Source of the DNA: Styela clava
Lineage: Eukaryota; Chordata; Ascidiacea; Stolidobranchia; Styelidae
DNA: 64,000 nt
Assembly (NCBI RefSeq): GCF_964204865.1
Contig: NC_135251.1
Coordinates: forward strand, 13,950,001-14,014,000
Reading direction: 5' to 3'
In this document: piece by piece, positions 33,701 through 46,340 of the stretch
Position numbering within the stretch: position 1 is the first letter of the stretch
Layout: the number at the start of each line of letters is the position of its first letter
Notes under the pieces: model-generated
Database searches by the model: none
The model's input: the letters and a program-made list of their open reading frames with translations, nothing else
What the model was told of the DNA's origin: nothing
Made by a program: the position numbers and the translations under genes

Positions 33701-36700
33701 GTCACGGTGGATTAAATCTGAATTAGGCGTCGAAAACCTGATCATATGTTCCGTTTATGAGAATTGAATTAAAAATTCATCAAATATGTTTTATATGTGT
33801 CATAAATTCAACCTCACTTTTGGTGAAATTGTTTTGTTGTCATCATGGGAATGAATGTATGATTCATCTCTACTACCTCGATTTGGACAAAAATTCTCTA
33901 GACGCATTTTTTCCAGGGAGATAATTAATGATTCAATTGTAACTATAATCTGAAACATGGCGACGTTTAATATTGTTTGAGAGATGTGTAGAAAATAATT
34001 TAATTTCTACCTGACGCCTTCATTTTATAGGTTTATGATATCATTTTGATGATTTGATTTAATTTCTATCTAACACAAGAATATTGAATATTGTAACTAA
34101 GCAAAATAATGGACCTCAATGGATGTCCATGCAGCGCAACCAAAGCGATAGTGTACTGCAGTTCAATCTCGATGACATGTCAGTAATTCGCACCAATGTG
34201 ACAAACACAGAAAATAAATCAAACGTCGATTGCGGTGCATTAGAGAGGACTGATTTTAGCCGTGACGTGATCAATGCCGTATTTGTTTTCACTTCGTCGT
34301 GAAAGGAGGTTGCTGATGTCAGATTTAGGTAATGGTGCGATAAACTTCCCACTTGAGAAAATATTAGTCCTCCCGAAGTAACTAATTGGTCAGGTGTGCC
34401 AAACCACCGGAGGAACTTTATTCACAGTAGCGCAGTGGGGTCGCGGGAAAGTTAACGATAGTCGGCATGGGAAAATTGTTACAAATGGACGAAAATATGT
34501 GAAATATCGTGTCAATATTGTCTTTACTTAGTGCCACGAATCCCTCCAACACACTTGACCGCATGGTTTGCGTAGGAGCATTGCGATTAAAAAGTTCAAG
34601 GGCCGAAGAGACACCAATTTAAATATTGGCAGAAATCCTGCAAAAAATCACTCGAGTTTATTTGGCTTACTCTTACGGTTTAAAGAAGGTTATGAGAGGC
34701 CAATGACACGATGACGGTATGGCAAATTATTCTTCACGCTGCATAAGAATACAAGTGTGTCATAACAATGTCAAGGGGGCCTTTTTGAACACGCGTAGGT
34801 TAAAACGGCCTGTCAAGTGCTTGCAATGGCAACATTATGCATAAAGGCCGCCCGTGGTAAAATGTCGTTGACAAAATAGAATTTGAAGTTTCTCATAATA
34901 TAGTCAATAACCTTTGGGTATATTAAGCTCCGAGAAAAAAACGCTAGAAATTGTTATCGCATTGAATCCAAGTTTATTGTTGATTTTCTGCCGTTCTCCC
35001 CAAAATAAAATGTTTATTTGCCAAAACACAAAAATATAATTTATAATTATATGAATCACGTGCTTCGCGATCTTTTTTCAGTAGGGGCCATATCCATTTT
35101 GTTCGAATATATTATTATTAGTTAGTTATTTTACACGAGGCAGCTGGAACGATTCATCGGTGACATTTCGATTTGAATAAAAGAATTTCACATGGATTAA
35201 ATAAAAGATATTGGAAAGCGTTTTCACTTAATTTACCTGATTTCACTGAACAATGAACATGGAACTTAGATTGATAATAAACCCAATCAAATCCAGCTTC
35301 GACAGCGAGTCTTGCCAATATTCCATACTTTGAACGGTCTGTATCGTTAGTTGTAATATCAACTGCTCGTCCTAAAAATGAAATATTTACTCCTGTTATT
35401 TTATGGAAACATATTTAAAATCCCGAAAAAAAACAGTATTTGAGATATTCAAAATATTATTGGGGAAAATTTCCAATAATATGTGTTATTTTGCTGCATT
35501 TTGGGCTTCACACTTTTAAAACGATTTAAAGTAAACGAGAGAATTTTGAATAATTTTCTACAGTCAATTTTATTCGTAATTCCGCGAATCAGGGAATCTG
35601 CATTATAGGTAATATATATAGGGAATAAATTACCTTCATAATGCAAAGAATTAGGTTCGTGAGCACCGTCTTCATCCCAGGCTTCAACCACCCGAAGAAT
35701 CACTTTATTCTTCCATTTTTCTGCAACCATAATTGCAAGACGATTGAGGCAATCGCGACATCTCTGGAAAATGTTAAATAATATGATTTGAATTCTATAT
35801 ACAAACATATATTTATAAAACAAGGATGAAATACTAATTTTGAAAATTTCATCAATTCATTTTTCATCGTTGTCATTGTCAATATGCATCGTTTGATTTT
35901 ATTATAATTATTTGTTCACGACGATGAGATAAAAAACCCATTCTCGTCCATACTTACTCATACTTATCAATCCAAACATGACTCGTGCCACCAATATACT
36001 TTAATTATATATATTTCTTGACATAAACACAAATATATCTATTCTCATTCCATAAAATTCAAAGACTCATTCATGTTAATATTTCTCATACACTTGTTAA
36101 CGATCAAAATAAATGCCCCATGATGCCGAATCTATGTGTTTTCGTGGTAAAAAAAAACACATTATGATTAAACGCCTCAATTGAACGTTGTTAATGCTTA
36201 ACTCATATGAAACAAATTACGATAATGAAATATTATCACGGCCAATTAATGTTACGATCACTACAGCACAGACTATCAATAACGTCTGCATAAACATGTA
36301 TCTAATGCACGAATCAGAGGCGTAGCCAGGAATTTTCAAAGGAAGGTGGGTCTGAAATTTAGATGCTCCCGAAGTATGTGTACTAAATGGCGCACAACCT
36401 GAACATAGTATGTGTACCAGGATATGGTTCAGGTTGTGCGTCATCTTGGCACACATACTCCCGGAGCGCCGAAATTTGTAATTGCCAAGTTTGAATGTAA
36501 CAGTGGTCTGGTCGGAGGCCGCAAAACGCGAGTTTCTAACTAAGAGAACTGATCTTCTAAAAATTGCTATGTGTGGTACAGAATGTTTTTAGAAATCGAA
36601 ACGAAATATGTCAGGATTTGCCAGGAACGAGGGTTTCAAATGAAAATTGCGGACGGAATGGATGTTTTCCCGAGCATCGACTTCCTTGTTTACTTTGTGA

Positions 36701-39700
36701 CATTGGCCAATCAGCAAGATGCAAAGAGTGACGTATTTCGCATCCGCTCAGACACTTTTCTCGCTCAGACAGATTTTCAGGCGTCGTCGTAAACAAAACA
36801 AACGTTTTTTACACATTCCAAAAGGAGGAGCTAGGGGGGTCGACTCGCAACCCCCCCTGGCTACGCCCCTGTCACGAATAATTAGCAATTGACACACCAT
36901 AACTGGGGCTATACTACAGTGCGTGGGGGTTTTGAAAAGTTTGTTTCAATGTAAATCCTTCATTTTCATAGATTCTTGTTACGTGACTTGTTTGTTCTTG
37001 CAACTACTCCTTCTCGAGTCAAGATTGTTTTCTCATTTTGTGAAATCAAACTGCCTCATTTCACTATACAAGTTCACTGAGATTGAGCACGATTTTATTG
37101 TTTATTAATTTTAACCCTTTCTAAATTGATGGAATGGCACAGTGCCCTCGAAAAGCATATTGTTCGTTTCTGTCGACTCCTCCGACTTCATTATTGTCCT
37201 TCGACTATATATATTTTGGGTTTATCTTATCATAAACATTGAAAGGCCAAGATGGGATGAATGAATGTATAATTATACAAGTCCAATTATTTAATCTATG
37301 AACTCAACATTCGATGTTTAATCTATAAATGGATTAGGAATGGGAACTAGTATTGAAGAAGGAACATTATATCAAACCACTGAAAATGCCACGAAAACGA
37401 TGAACTTTTTACGCAAACGAAAACTGCAGTTTCTCAAATTTCAATAAATTTCCGGTGTTATGAGCAGAGCAAACTTGCGTACGTGATTCTTTGATGTTTT
37501 ACCTTTCATTAGGTGTGAAGACAAACATTTAGATTTTAGAAAGGTAGCAATTTGCTAATCTCAACATACCGCTTCGTACCCACCTATTTACAAGCACTCA
37601 AAGTGGGTACGGCTCCTTCAAACCCATAATCAGTCTCTATGGGGCATTGAGCCTGCGCGCTTCTGTCGCGGGTCAACTTTGCGGCAGCTGAATTTTTTAG
37701 TATGCGGACACGTTTGTTTTCTATTTGAAATATTTATACCTTAGGTTTTAAAATGTGTACCATTTAACAATAGCTTACACAAGACTTTATTTCATAAGGG
37801 TATCTTTTAATATAATGAGATCAAGAGGACTCCAAAATGAGAGACAGTTCTTAATTACTACATTATTTAAATTAACAAATATTTTCCTCTTAATTTTCCT
37901 AAATGGTGTTGTCGGTTTCATCTCCCTTCTCCGCTATATAGATGTATCACCAAGTATGTGAAGACACTAGATATAAATACTAATGCTTTTCGTTACCCTT
38001 TTTCAATTAAAATGTATGTTGTTTACGTTAAAAAATCTTTTTTCTTTACCCGGTGCTGTAAAAACAGCAACCAGATTAAATTCTTGCAAATGGTAACAAA
38101 GCCTAAAAGGGCTTACCGACAGATGTTTGAAGTTAAAGTAAAATATCACAAAATCTCATTCTTCGGTAGTCGGGTATTACGAAGTTTCAACTGTCGGACA
38201 ATTTGATGTTCAAGCATGTTATTATCATTTCAAAATGACAGCGGTAATCTTAGATATTCAAATCAACATTTTTATAGTAATAGCGAATTGTTTGAGCACA
38301 ATAAGACATGCCCCTTGTCCAAAAAGTTCATGACAAGGTTAAGACCGACTATAACAATAGCAAATACCTTGAAAACATATGGACAGTCGTGATTTTTTAA
38401 ACTACAGGCTGTCATTTTTGGCTTCAAATATTAAATCCATAAAATATCGTCAGTGTGTGAGAACAAAAGAAGGTCTTTATCATTTTCAAACTAGCCTGTA
38501 TTCTTCTAAATCTATTTATCAAATGGTTGTAGGGTATGCATTTTTCATATTCTATTATAATAGGGATGGCAGGGATAACAAATCAACCCTTTTTACCGCT
38601 TTCATATAAATGAAAATAAGTTATTTTGAATTATATTTAGCAAGCTGCAATGTTCTATACGCCTAAAAATCGTTCGGAAACTTTGTTACGAGAAATACTA
38701 CGAACAAAATTTCATGTAGGTTGATTTTATCGGGTTACCGATTGCAAGACTAATGTGTTTTCATTATCCATCGCAACTATATCTTGTTGGTTGCTGCTTT
38801 ACCAAATAAAATTCAATACTTGAATTGTTTTTGGAAACGATTAGCGAAACGGAGCGATTCGATCAAACGGTTACCAATATTTATTGTGGACAATTCAATT
38901 TCCAATTATCGAACGCCAAACTAAAGCTGGCGATCAAATGTTCGGTGATGAAGGTAATCTACCTGGGGAATGCAGCTTTCATTTCATTTAAATACAGTTT
39001 ATGCTTTAAATATATATTAAACACAAAATTTTTCATTGTCAAGAACTCATAAGAATACATGATTGTCAATCTAACTGTTTGCACGTAAATTGTTACGGCG
39101 CTTTGCAAATTTGAGCAGGATTAGGCAAATGCTTATATCAAACTATAATAGGCATTCATGCATAGTTCATTCTGATGAGGGTATAATTTACACCGAATCC
39201 AAGTTTTATTACTATTTTTATAATGAAATCATAAGTTCATTTGGATAATATACAGTCGGCGTAAATAAAAAGAAAAGTGGAAAAGATCGTTTTCATGTTT
39301 GTGTATTTTTAGGAACGGCATGTCATCAAATACCGCGTGACATATCCGTCACGCCACGGGTCATCGAATAAAGAGTTTTGAGAAAATAATTGAAACACTA
39401 TATTTTTATAAACATTTTGTTCATCACTTATTTGCGGCCTACAACAGAGGAATTACTTACGTACCAAATCATATACATACCATAGATTTAAAACTAGTAC
39501 CCCATGCTTGACTTGTTTTTTTTCCATTGCACTGTCATTACGTGCTATTTGTTTTAAGTCAATTTTTCAAAGGTGAAGTTTTTATAGTGAGGTAACAATT
39601 CACAATAAAAATATGTTTGGGTTTATATAACCTTTTTCCATTAAGTTGCCGTTTTCGATGAACCGATTCCGTTTAAGATGTGTTGCACAAAACAACCCAT

Positions 39701-42700
39701 AAATTCAATAAATTTCTGTATAGGTGTGGTTATGTTAGTTTATTTTAAGAGAGGGCAGTATTTCAATAACATATATTCTGCCAAAAACAGAAGTGTTACA
39801 GCAAATATGTGTGCCAGAAAAACGGCTTCGTAGAATGATAATATTCTATCGATTCTCTATTTCAAGGCATATGTATATGTATATACTGCAACCCGGAACT
39901 AGGACTTATAAATTTTTTAATTTGGTTTTCGCTTTACATTTGTTTGATTGGGTTTTCTTAGATATTATTGAGAGCTATATAGGGTTTAATAACTTCCGAT
40001 CTAAACAGAACATTTATAAACCCGACTTCTATAGGGCATAAATTTGCTTGACTTTATTGACATTTTTTTGGTTAAAAATTGCTATCAGGGTGATGTTAAA
40101 CAAAAAACGTTGCACACAACACAAAATACGAACTGTTTATTGTATTTTCCATCAATGTGTGGAATTTGCAATAATAGCGACAACCGGATACGGATATAAC
40201 ACGATAATTACATTTGGGGTTTTTCTCTGATTCAAATTACCTCGCAATTTGTCACTCTTATAAAAAGAGTTGTTGCTTTTTGTTATTTAAAATACACGAC
40301 TTGTATGATACAGACCTATACAAATACCTTCTTTTTAATTAAAATACATGAAAATGGTGTACAACGTCACTTAATATTTTTGAAACACATCTGAAAGGGT
40401 GTTAATTAGAATATGTGGTTTGGGAAAGTATCGTTTTCAACAGATTACACGCATTCGTCGCGACAATATGAACACAGTGTAAATTTACAATCAAGAAATA
40501 GGACCACCCACATTTCGTTTTTCACAAGAATGCATGTTATTTGCGGCTGGAGATTTAGATCATTACTGAAATGTGTTACGTAACTTCAATTAAGATCAAA
40601 TTTCGTAATAATTATTTATATATGATGAAGTAATATTCAGTTTGAGTTAATTAACGAAAACAAAAAGTTTTTTTTTTCAAATTGCGTAATATTTTACAAA
40701 CAAAACGCTAAACAGTATTGCTCTTGGAAACAACGGTATCTAATGCCGTTTATAAAATGTTGCATTAATACAAACGACGGATTTTTCATGAAACTTACAG
40801 ATAACCGTACACTTACTGTAAATGTATCGCTAACAATATTGACTATAATAATTTTTTTTATTTTTTATAGGAACGTATGCGTATTCAACGTACTTAGGGT
40901 TATGGGCAATGACCAATGTCCGTCGCACTTCGATATCGAAGTATACCTTCAAGTTTCTTCGTTTCAAACGTTTTACAGGCATTGGGAGTGAATGTTTTAT
41001 AAAACAAAATAGAAAAACGGCAACTCTTTTTTGGTTTTTGGTATCATAGTTGAAATCATGCTTTTAACCATTTTCGAAACAATTGACAAATGGCGAAGAA
41101 AACAAATAATGATTTACGTTTAAAAAGTTTACACAATACTTCAAGTGGAATCCGGACGGGAGGAGGCTAATGCTTCCATTTCCGTTGTGTCGGTTGGCCA
41201 TGCTCTAACTTCCACGCTTCGCGGCAAGCGTGATATTCACTAATGGGATTGAAATTGAAGTATAATATATGAACTAAAAGTTTCAATATTACAAGCAGTT
41301 TTGCACACTAAATGAAACTATTACACTTGAAGTCGAAGTGATCGAAAGTGCTATAATACTTAGTTTGAGAAACGTTTGGTTCGGACTGGAATCTGGCAAA
41401 GACCATCCTATCAAGGAAAATGTTTTCATTTTTTATAAGTTTGGTTACAATCGTTTGGATAAGTTTTCAAACGTTGTAGATGATGAAGATGTGTCTTTAG
41501 ATTAATTAAGTTATCACGGAGAATTTCGTTCAAGCGCAATTTACAATGATGTAACAAGGATTCTACAAATCCATGGCATTAATTGAATATTTGTTGTTCA
41601 ACTGATTTTTGAAAATGTTGAAAAGGAATTTCTTACTGTTTTATTAGCAGTTTTGTGTTTATTTTCCAAATTCTTTTCATTTCAGATAAACCCCGAGTAA
41701 ATATCCGGTAAGGTGTAAACCGTTTTATCCAAAAATGTACGGACTAAAAATGGCGCACAATCCGAAACACGATTACGAGTTTTGTACAATTTGTTTGTCC
41801 ATCTGCTGGAAGGATTATTTGCTGGCACGCTTCATCGGAAATTGCTTACAAAGTACCTAACTTCTTGCTCGATTAACTTCAAAGAGCAGATTGAGGCACC
41901 GTTCGATTAATGGGTCCGACAACGCCCAAGGTTTCGGTCTAAAACACTCAACTTCGGTCCGCGAATTATCCAAAAGAGTTCTTACGTATGCAGGTTGAAA
42001 TTGAGCTTTTCTCAGTAAATTTATCTACGATCAATCCTCAAATTGATGTTACTGTATCATCATGGTAGTGATTTGGATCAGGTGAAAATGGTATGCCCGT
42101 GAAATGACTTGATGAAAAAATATTCGAGGCATGTGTATCATTCTATTACAACTTTGTATGAGCGTCTAAGGACGTAATTAAATGCGTCATTTGTTTACTC
42201 GGACAATGAAATCAAAAGTTGGTAGGAAGAGGCAAACGACACGACCCTGCAATAACAAGTACAATGTAACTCTATATAACGATTACGAACATATCAATTT
42301 TCACCAAAAAAGTTGTGTAATTGCAAGCGAGTTTGCATTATTTTCTTTGGCCTGTCATTCTGACGCAACAAATCTCTCAACTTACCGGCATTTTTGTGAT
42401 GATGATGATGATGACGCTCTCCGTATTTACCATTAAGGTGTTATTTACCTATTGTTCGGTCAACAATTGAAATACGAATGGCCAGGGGATATCATCTCTA
42501 TATGTTAGTCATTGTATAATGTTTTAATTCCATATTCATATCTATGCAATAAGATTACGCTATCCACGTGTAAACTTTATAATTGCGCACCGCGGATACG
42601 TACGAAGCGAGCGCGGTGACCCGTGACGGAGAAAGCGACACGGTTCTGCGGTTGTATGTCATCCATTAACAATTTACAAAATTGGTATCGTTACTTGTTT

Positions 42701-45700
42701 CAGCCAATTCTCGCATCGCAGTGATGTCGGCGATTGATCTTTAGAATAGAGCAAATTGTTACTTTTGGATAAATGAAGCGTTTCAAATTGTGTTTTACCA
42801 GAGTCCAATTGTGGATAGAATTGTCCTTGTGTATGTGTATACTACAACTTTGAGTTGAACAAAGCGAAGATTTTGATCAAATGATCCTTTGTACGCAAAG
42901 CATGCTTTTTGTGACTACGTAATTACATTTCTAACTCTGCATTGTCGAGTAGAAATATTGGATGTTCTGCGTCCATACATGAGACGTGCATGGTACGTAG
43001 TTATTCCGGCAAACTATTCTGATAAAGCATGGCATATATATCATAATTAGTTACAACATGCGTGCATATGAGTCCTAATTAAACATAGCTGAACGAGTAA
43101 AATACTTCCTGCATGAAGTATGTGTCACGCGTAACGCAGCGTTCAATTACAAGTATATATAATTTTACCACAAATGGTAGCATAAATATCCAGATCTGGT
43201 TCGTAGGTTTGAAGAAAGAAGCTAAGATCATACTTTTAGGGATCATTTCTATAGTGTGTATCTTGACCGTTACGTCCATGAACTGACGGTTTCGCAACTG
43301 CGATGATGCGACGTAGCCACCTGCTCTGAGCGTGAAACTTGTTCGCCTTCGAAGTGCAAGCTTCGAAAGCGGACATTGAGGAGTGTTCCGTCGGCAGTCA
43401 TTGCTAACGGAGGAGCGGGAGGCCGTCTGAGCGGCTGTTTTTACTTTCAAATCTCATAGCTAGTTCTGCTGAACACTGGCTAATTAATACCGTTATCGGT
43501 CACTGGACGACATTGGTCCAAACCAAACAATAATCGCAAAATATGTATTTTCCCATTCGGATAGTTTGGCGAGTGCTTTATCCGATACCGGTACAGACTA
43601 CCGTTCTGACATGACATATATTCGATTCCCTAAAAGCATTTTTCTCACAACTCAATCATAAAATTTCAAAAGCCACAAAATGTGTTGAAATATGGCGATT
43701 ATCAAAACATTTCATACATTTGATCCCCGTCGCAACGTGCCATTTCACTTGTCAGGTACGTTACTGAAGCCATTATTACATATTATATGAAGGTGATATT
43801 TTTGCCTTTAATCATAACATCAAAGGAATGCGCCAGTCAATCCCGAGTGCCCCAGAATTTTTAAAACTTGAAATGTTTTGGATCTACATGTATTGATTTG
43901 ACAAAAGACGATGAACAACCAAGCATTATAACGTATCGCGTCGCACACGGCCAATTTTAATTCTACAATATGTTACGATGGACGTTGTTATTATAAGGTA
44001 GTGTATTAAGGGAGTAGATAAGGTGTCATTAGAACAGACAGCGACTGTAGTCAATTTTGTCGTACCAAGTTACCGATTTACCTAAGACAACACCTACATA
44101 ATAATACAATGATAGACACAATTTGTCAACTTTGTAATGTAATGGTGTATGAAGAAAGCAAATAATACAAAAGTATTATTTTTTGAGCGATATTTTCTTT
44201 TCATCTTTATATGGTTTTACATCTGAAAGTATTTGGTATTTTTATTAAGTGTTCCACAATCTCAACCTATACTCAGTCCTCGTAGGGCATTCACTCATGC
44301 GTACGGAGTTAACCAGATTTTTTTGAAATACTCCAATTTTTTTGGACCCTGCTTCGATTGAATGTTAAAAAAAAAACATAACACAAAAACAAAAACATGT
44401 GACAACTAAATATTGTAATATCATTATATTATCATAGAAACTGAACGAAAATAGTAAAGACACAAAAACGCCTTTATTTTGATTTTGAATTCAGGTTCTT
44501 TGAATATTAAATATTCTTAATGTTTACTCATGATACTACAAATAAATCTGAACTACAACTTCGTTTTCATTGCTACTATTTCAGAAAGCTTAATTAGGTT
44601 CAAAAATTGATCTTTTTATCTATGTTGGATTTCAATTTTTCATAACAGAAATTTCGTCACATTTAATGAAACGAACGTGGCATTTAAGATGAGAACCCCG
44701 TGGTAACAACCGCATTAAACTTTGATCCTAGGCAAACAATACATCCCTTGAACGTGTTTACTTGCGAACCCTCTAAACAAATCCTACCGCATAAACTTGA
44801 AATATCCGGGTTCATGACCCATTTCTAACTTTTGCTAATCGGCTAATAATAGATTCAAAATTACTTAGAAACATTGTTAGTTCAAAGATAGATCATTCAT
44901 CGATTATCGCTATTAACCTAGCTTATGAATCAACCATGTAAGATGTAATAAAACTCAGTATTTTACCCAGAATTCTAACCAGCGAGATTGTGTAGAATTG
45001 TTATGTCATTCGATACCCTTGTGCGCGTTTTAACCTTTGAGCCTGACAACGTGGGAGAGTCGAAATACGTGAATTTGCACAATACGCATTATATTCTATT
45101 TATTTCAAGTTAAAAAGTTCCTCTTATATTCGGAAATTGGTAGGCATGTAATACTCTAACTCTCTATCTTTAATTTGATATAATTATTTGATGAGGTTGC
45201 AAATATTAATTTTTGTTTTTCTCAAAACTGCTAAAAATGACTTACGCAATTCGGTTATCAGCGTGACGATATATACATTTACATGCTTCCAAGAATATAC
45301 AGGGCGCTCATAAAGTCCTGTTACAATCTCAAATTCAAATCGGTTTTCAATATCTCATAATCCGGTTACTATTATCAGTGTTAAAATTTTTAGTTCATTC
45401 AATCTAACTTTATATGCCAACCATTAGTCGCATGAGGCACATTAACGTGGTTTTCCCTAATTTAAGACAGGACTTCATGTACTGCACCCAATATAACCAT
45501 CCTTTGAAAATTTTAATATAAATACAGGTGTTTAGGATAGAAAGTGGATGATTTGGCGGAAAAGTATTCCGCGTCTCGTATGTCATTCAATTTGAAAATT
45601 GCCTTAATTCAGGAAAACGATTACATCTAATTCTCGTCAAATCTACCTGTATAGCATTATTATGCAGCCGCGTAACGTATTGACAATCGCGTAAATTCAG

Positions 45701-46094
45701 AGTATTCAAGAAGAGAATTAATGAAACATTGAATGTCACTTACCTCTGTCATCATATGATCAGCCATCGTCCCTTCTTCATCCCTGAAGAAAATATTGGG
45801 ATTCCAATTGCTTTTTAATTCATCTCTGTATCTTTTAGAATCTCTGGTGATTTTCCCTTCAGATGGGCCACTCGCACCGATCGTATTTTCGGATACATTA
45901 GGTATATGTTGTCCACAAACCATAGGAACAATTTTTTTTGGGATATGTCGGCCTAAACGGTAACGACCCCGGGAGTGACAAGCATTCGCTAGGCGGATAG
46001 TCGAAAATGACCCATCGGTCGAGCTCAATAAAGTTAATATCGCCGGCAGTAATACTAAATTAAGGATTAAATGATAGCAAAAAAACAGTGGCAT
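30765..46094 (-). CDS. hh: Hedgehog morphogen precursor
   Basis: Four exons on the minus strand: 46094-45744, 35763-35634, 35371-35237 and 31492-30765. They encode about 447 residues with a hydrophobic signal segment ([18 protein letters not shown]). Mature Cys39 (ANACHSRGR) is the expected palmitoylation site. The signalling domain has [13 protein letters not shown], calcium ligands in DEEGTMAD and EAWDEDG, and zinc ligands in LHYEG, AVDIT and HVHCS. Autocleavage falls at GG/CF (Cys216), where cholesterol is attached. The 232-residue Hint part keeps [12 protein letters not shown] (Thr and His of the self-splicing site) and [10 protein letters not shown]. The frame is open 82 codons further upstream to 46340; I chose the Met at 46094 because it directly precedes the signal segment. 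Introns 1 and 3 match vertebrate positions; intron 2 is extra. It is a complete gene with no break. Confidence 0.95.
31493..35236 (-). other. Hedgehog intron 3
   Basis: A 3.7-kb AT-rich intron. It contains a diverged tandem repeat at 32485-33190. Overlapping 70-80-codon frames on both strands around 34084-34352 show no recognisable protein. Nothing else is identified. Confidence 0.7.
32485..33190. repeat. Three-copy diverged tandem repeat, about 220-300 bp per unit
   Basis: Units begin near 32485, 32782 and 33002 with ACGACCTAATTCGCCCAAAA-like sequence then TCAATAGGCTTCTG. They share GTGAGATATCGCG, a CAGACAGACA-type simple tract and, in two units, ACTTATCGATCGAAAG and TTAGGGGATCC. The last unit is shorter. 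Probably an interspersed repeat duplicated in tandem. Confidence 0.7.
36315..36871. mobile_element. Non-autonomous hAT element related to the 19275-21960 transposon
   Basis: The left end CAGAGGCGTAGCCAGG and the right end CCTGGCTACGCCCCTG are inverted and match the CAGTGGCGTAGCCAG end of the intact transposon. Flanks GCACGAAT (36307-36314) and TCACGAAT (36872-36879) form an 8-bp target duplication with one mismatch. A CCCCCC tract also sits inside the right end. The 557-bp interior lacks a transposase and carries a nested MITE copy at 36364-36468. Confidence 0.8.
36364..36468. repeat. Palindromic MITE-like element, short copy D, nested
   Basis: GCTCCCGAAGTATGTG at the left faces CACATACTCCCGGAGC at the right, with GGCGCACAACCTGAAC opposite GGTTCAGGTTGTGCGTC. 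Same family as 1026 and 6906, sitting entirely within the hAT element 36315-36871. Confidence 0.75.
45300..45489. mobile_element. Small inverted-repeat element with CAGGGCGCTCATAAAGTCCTG end
   Basis: CAGGGCGCTCATAAAGTCCT at the left is loosely inverted at the right as AGGACTTCATGTACTGCACCC. The 190-bp interior is non-coding. CAGGGTG-ATAAAGTCC ends are known on small mariner-like elements, but this assignment is tentative. Confidence 0.45.
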
Positions 46095-46340
46095 AGATGT
46101 ATAAAATCTTTTTTTCAGGAGAGTTCTCCGAATACAGTATCCTGAAGTTTGTCTTTGTATAGGGGTTACCGCCTTTTTCATTTCGTTGGTAGTTTTTAAC
46201 ACACTGTTCTGATTATTCGCTACAAGCGTCCTGAGTCGTATTCCACATTTATGTCCTTTCAATGGAATATCATCAATATGATGTGAGTGTTGAACATTTG
46301 TCGTATTACTCCACCAGTCACTATTCCCACGATGCCACAT

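Larger units (their letters stand above)
35764..45743 (-). other. Hedgehog intron 1 (10 kb)
   Basis: A long intron between the exon ending MMTE and the exon starting RCRDCL. It holds a hAT-like non-autonomous element (36315-36871) and a small inverted-repeat element (45300-45489). A GAT run at 42399-42414 and locally more GC-rich patches near 42590-42660 and 43290-43440 are also present. A 123-codon minus-strand frame at 43079-43450 shows no family. Enhancers are plausible in so long an intron, but nothing in the sequence identifies one. Confidence 0.7.

Noticed and set aside
43079-43450. 123-codon minus-strand open frame within hedgehog intron 1
   Set aside because: Composition is slightly GC-rich at one end but no family or splice signals support a gene.
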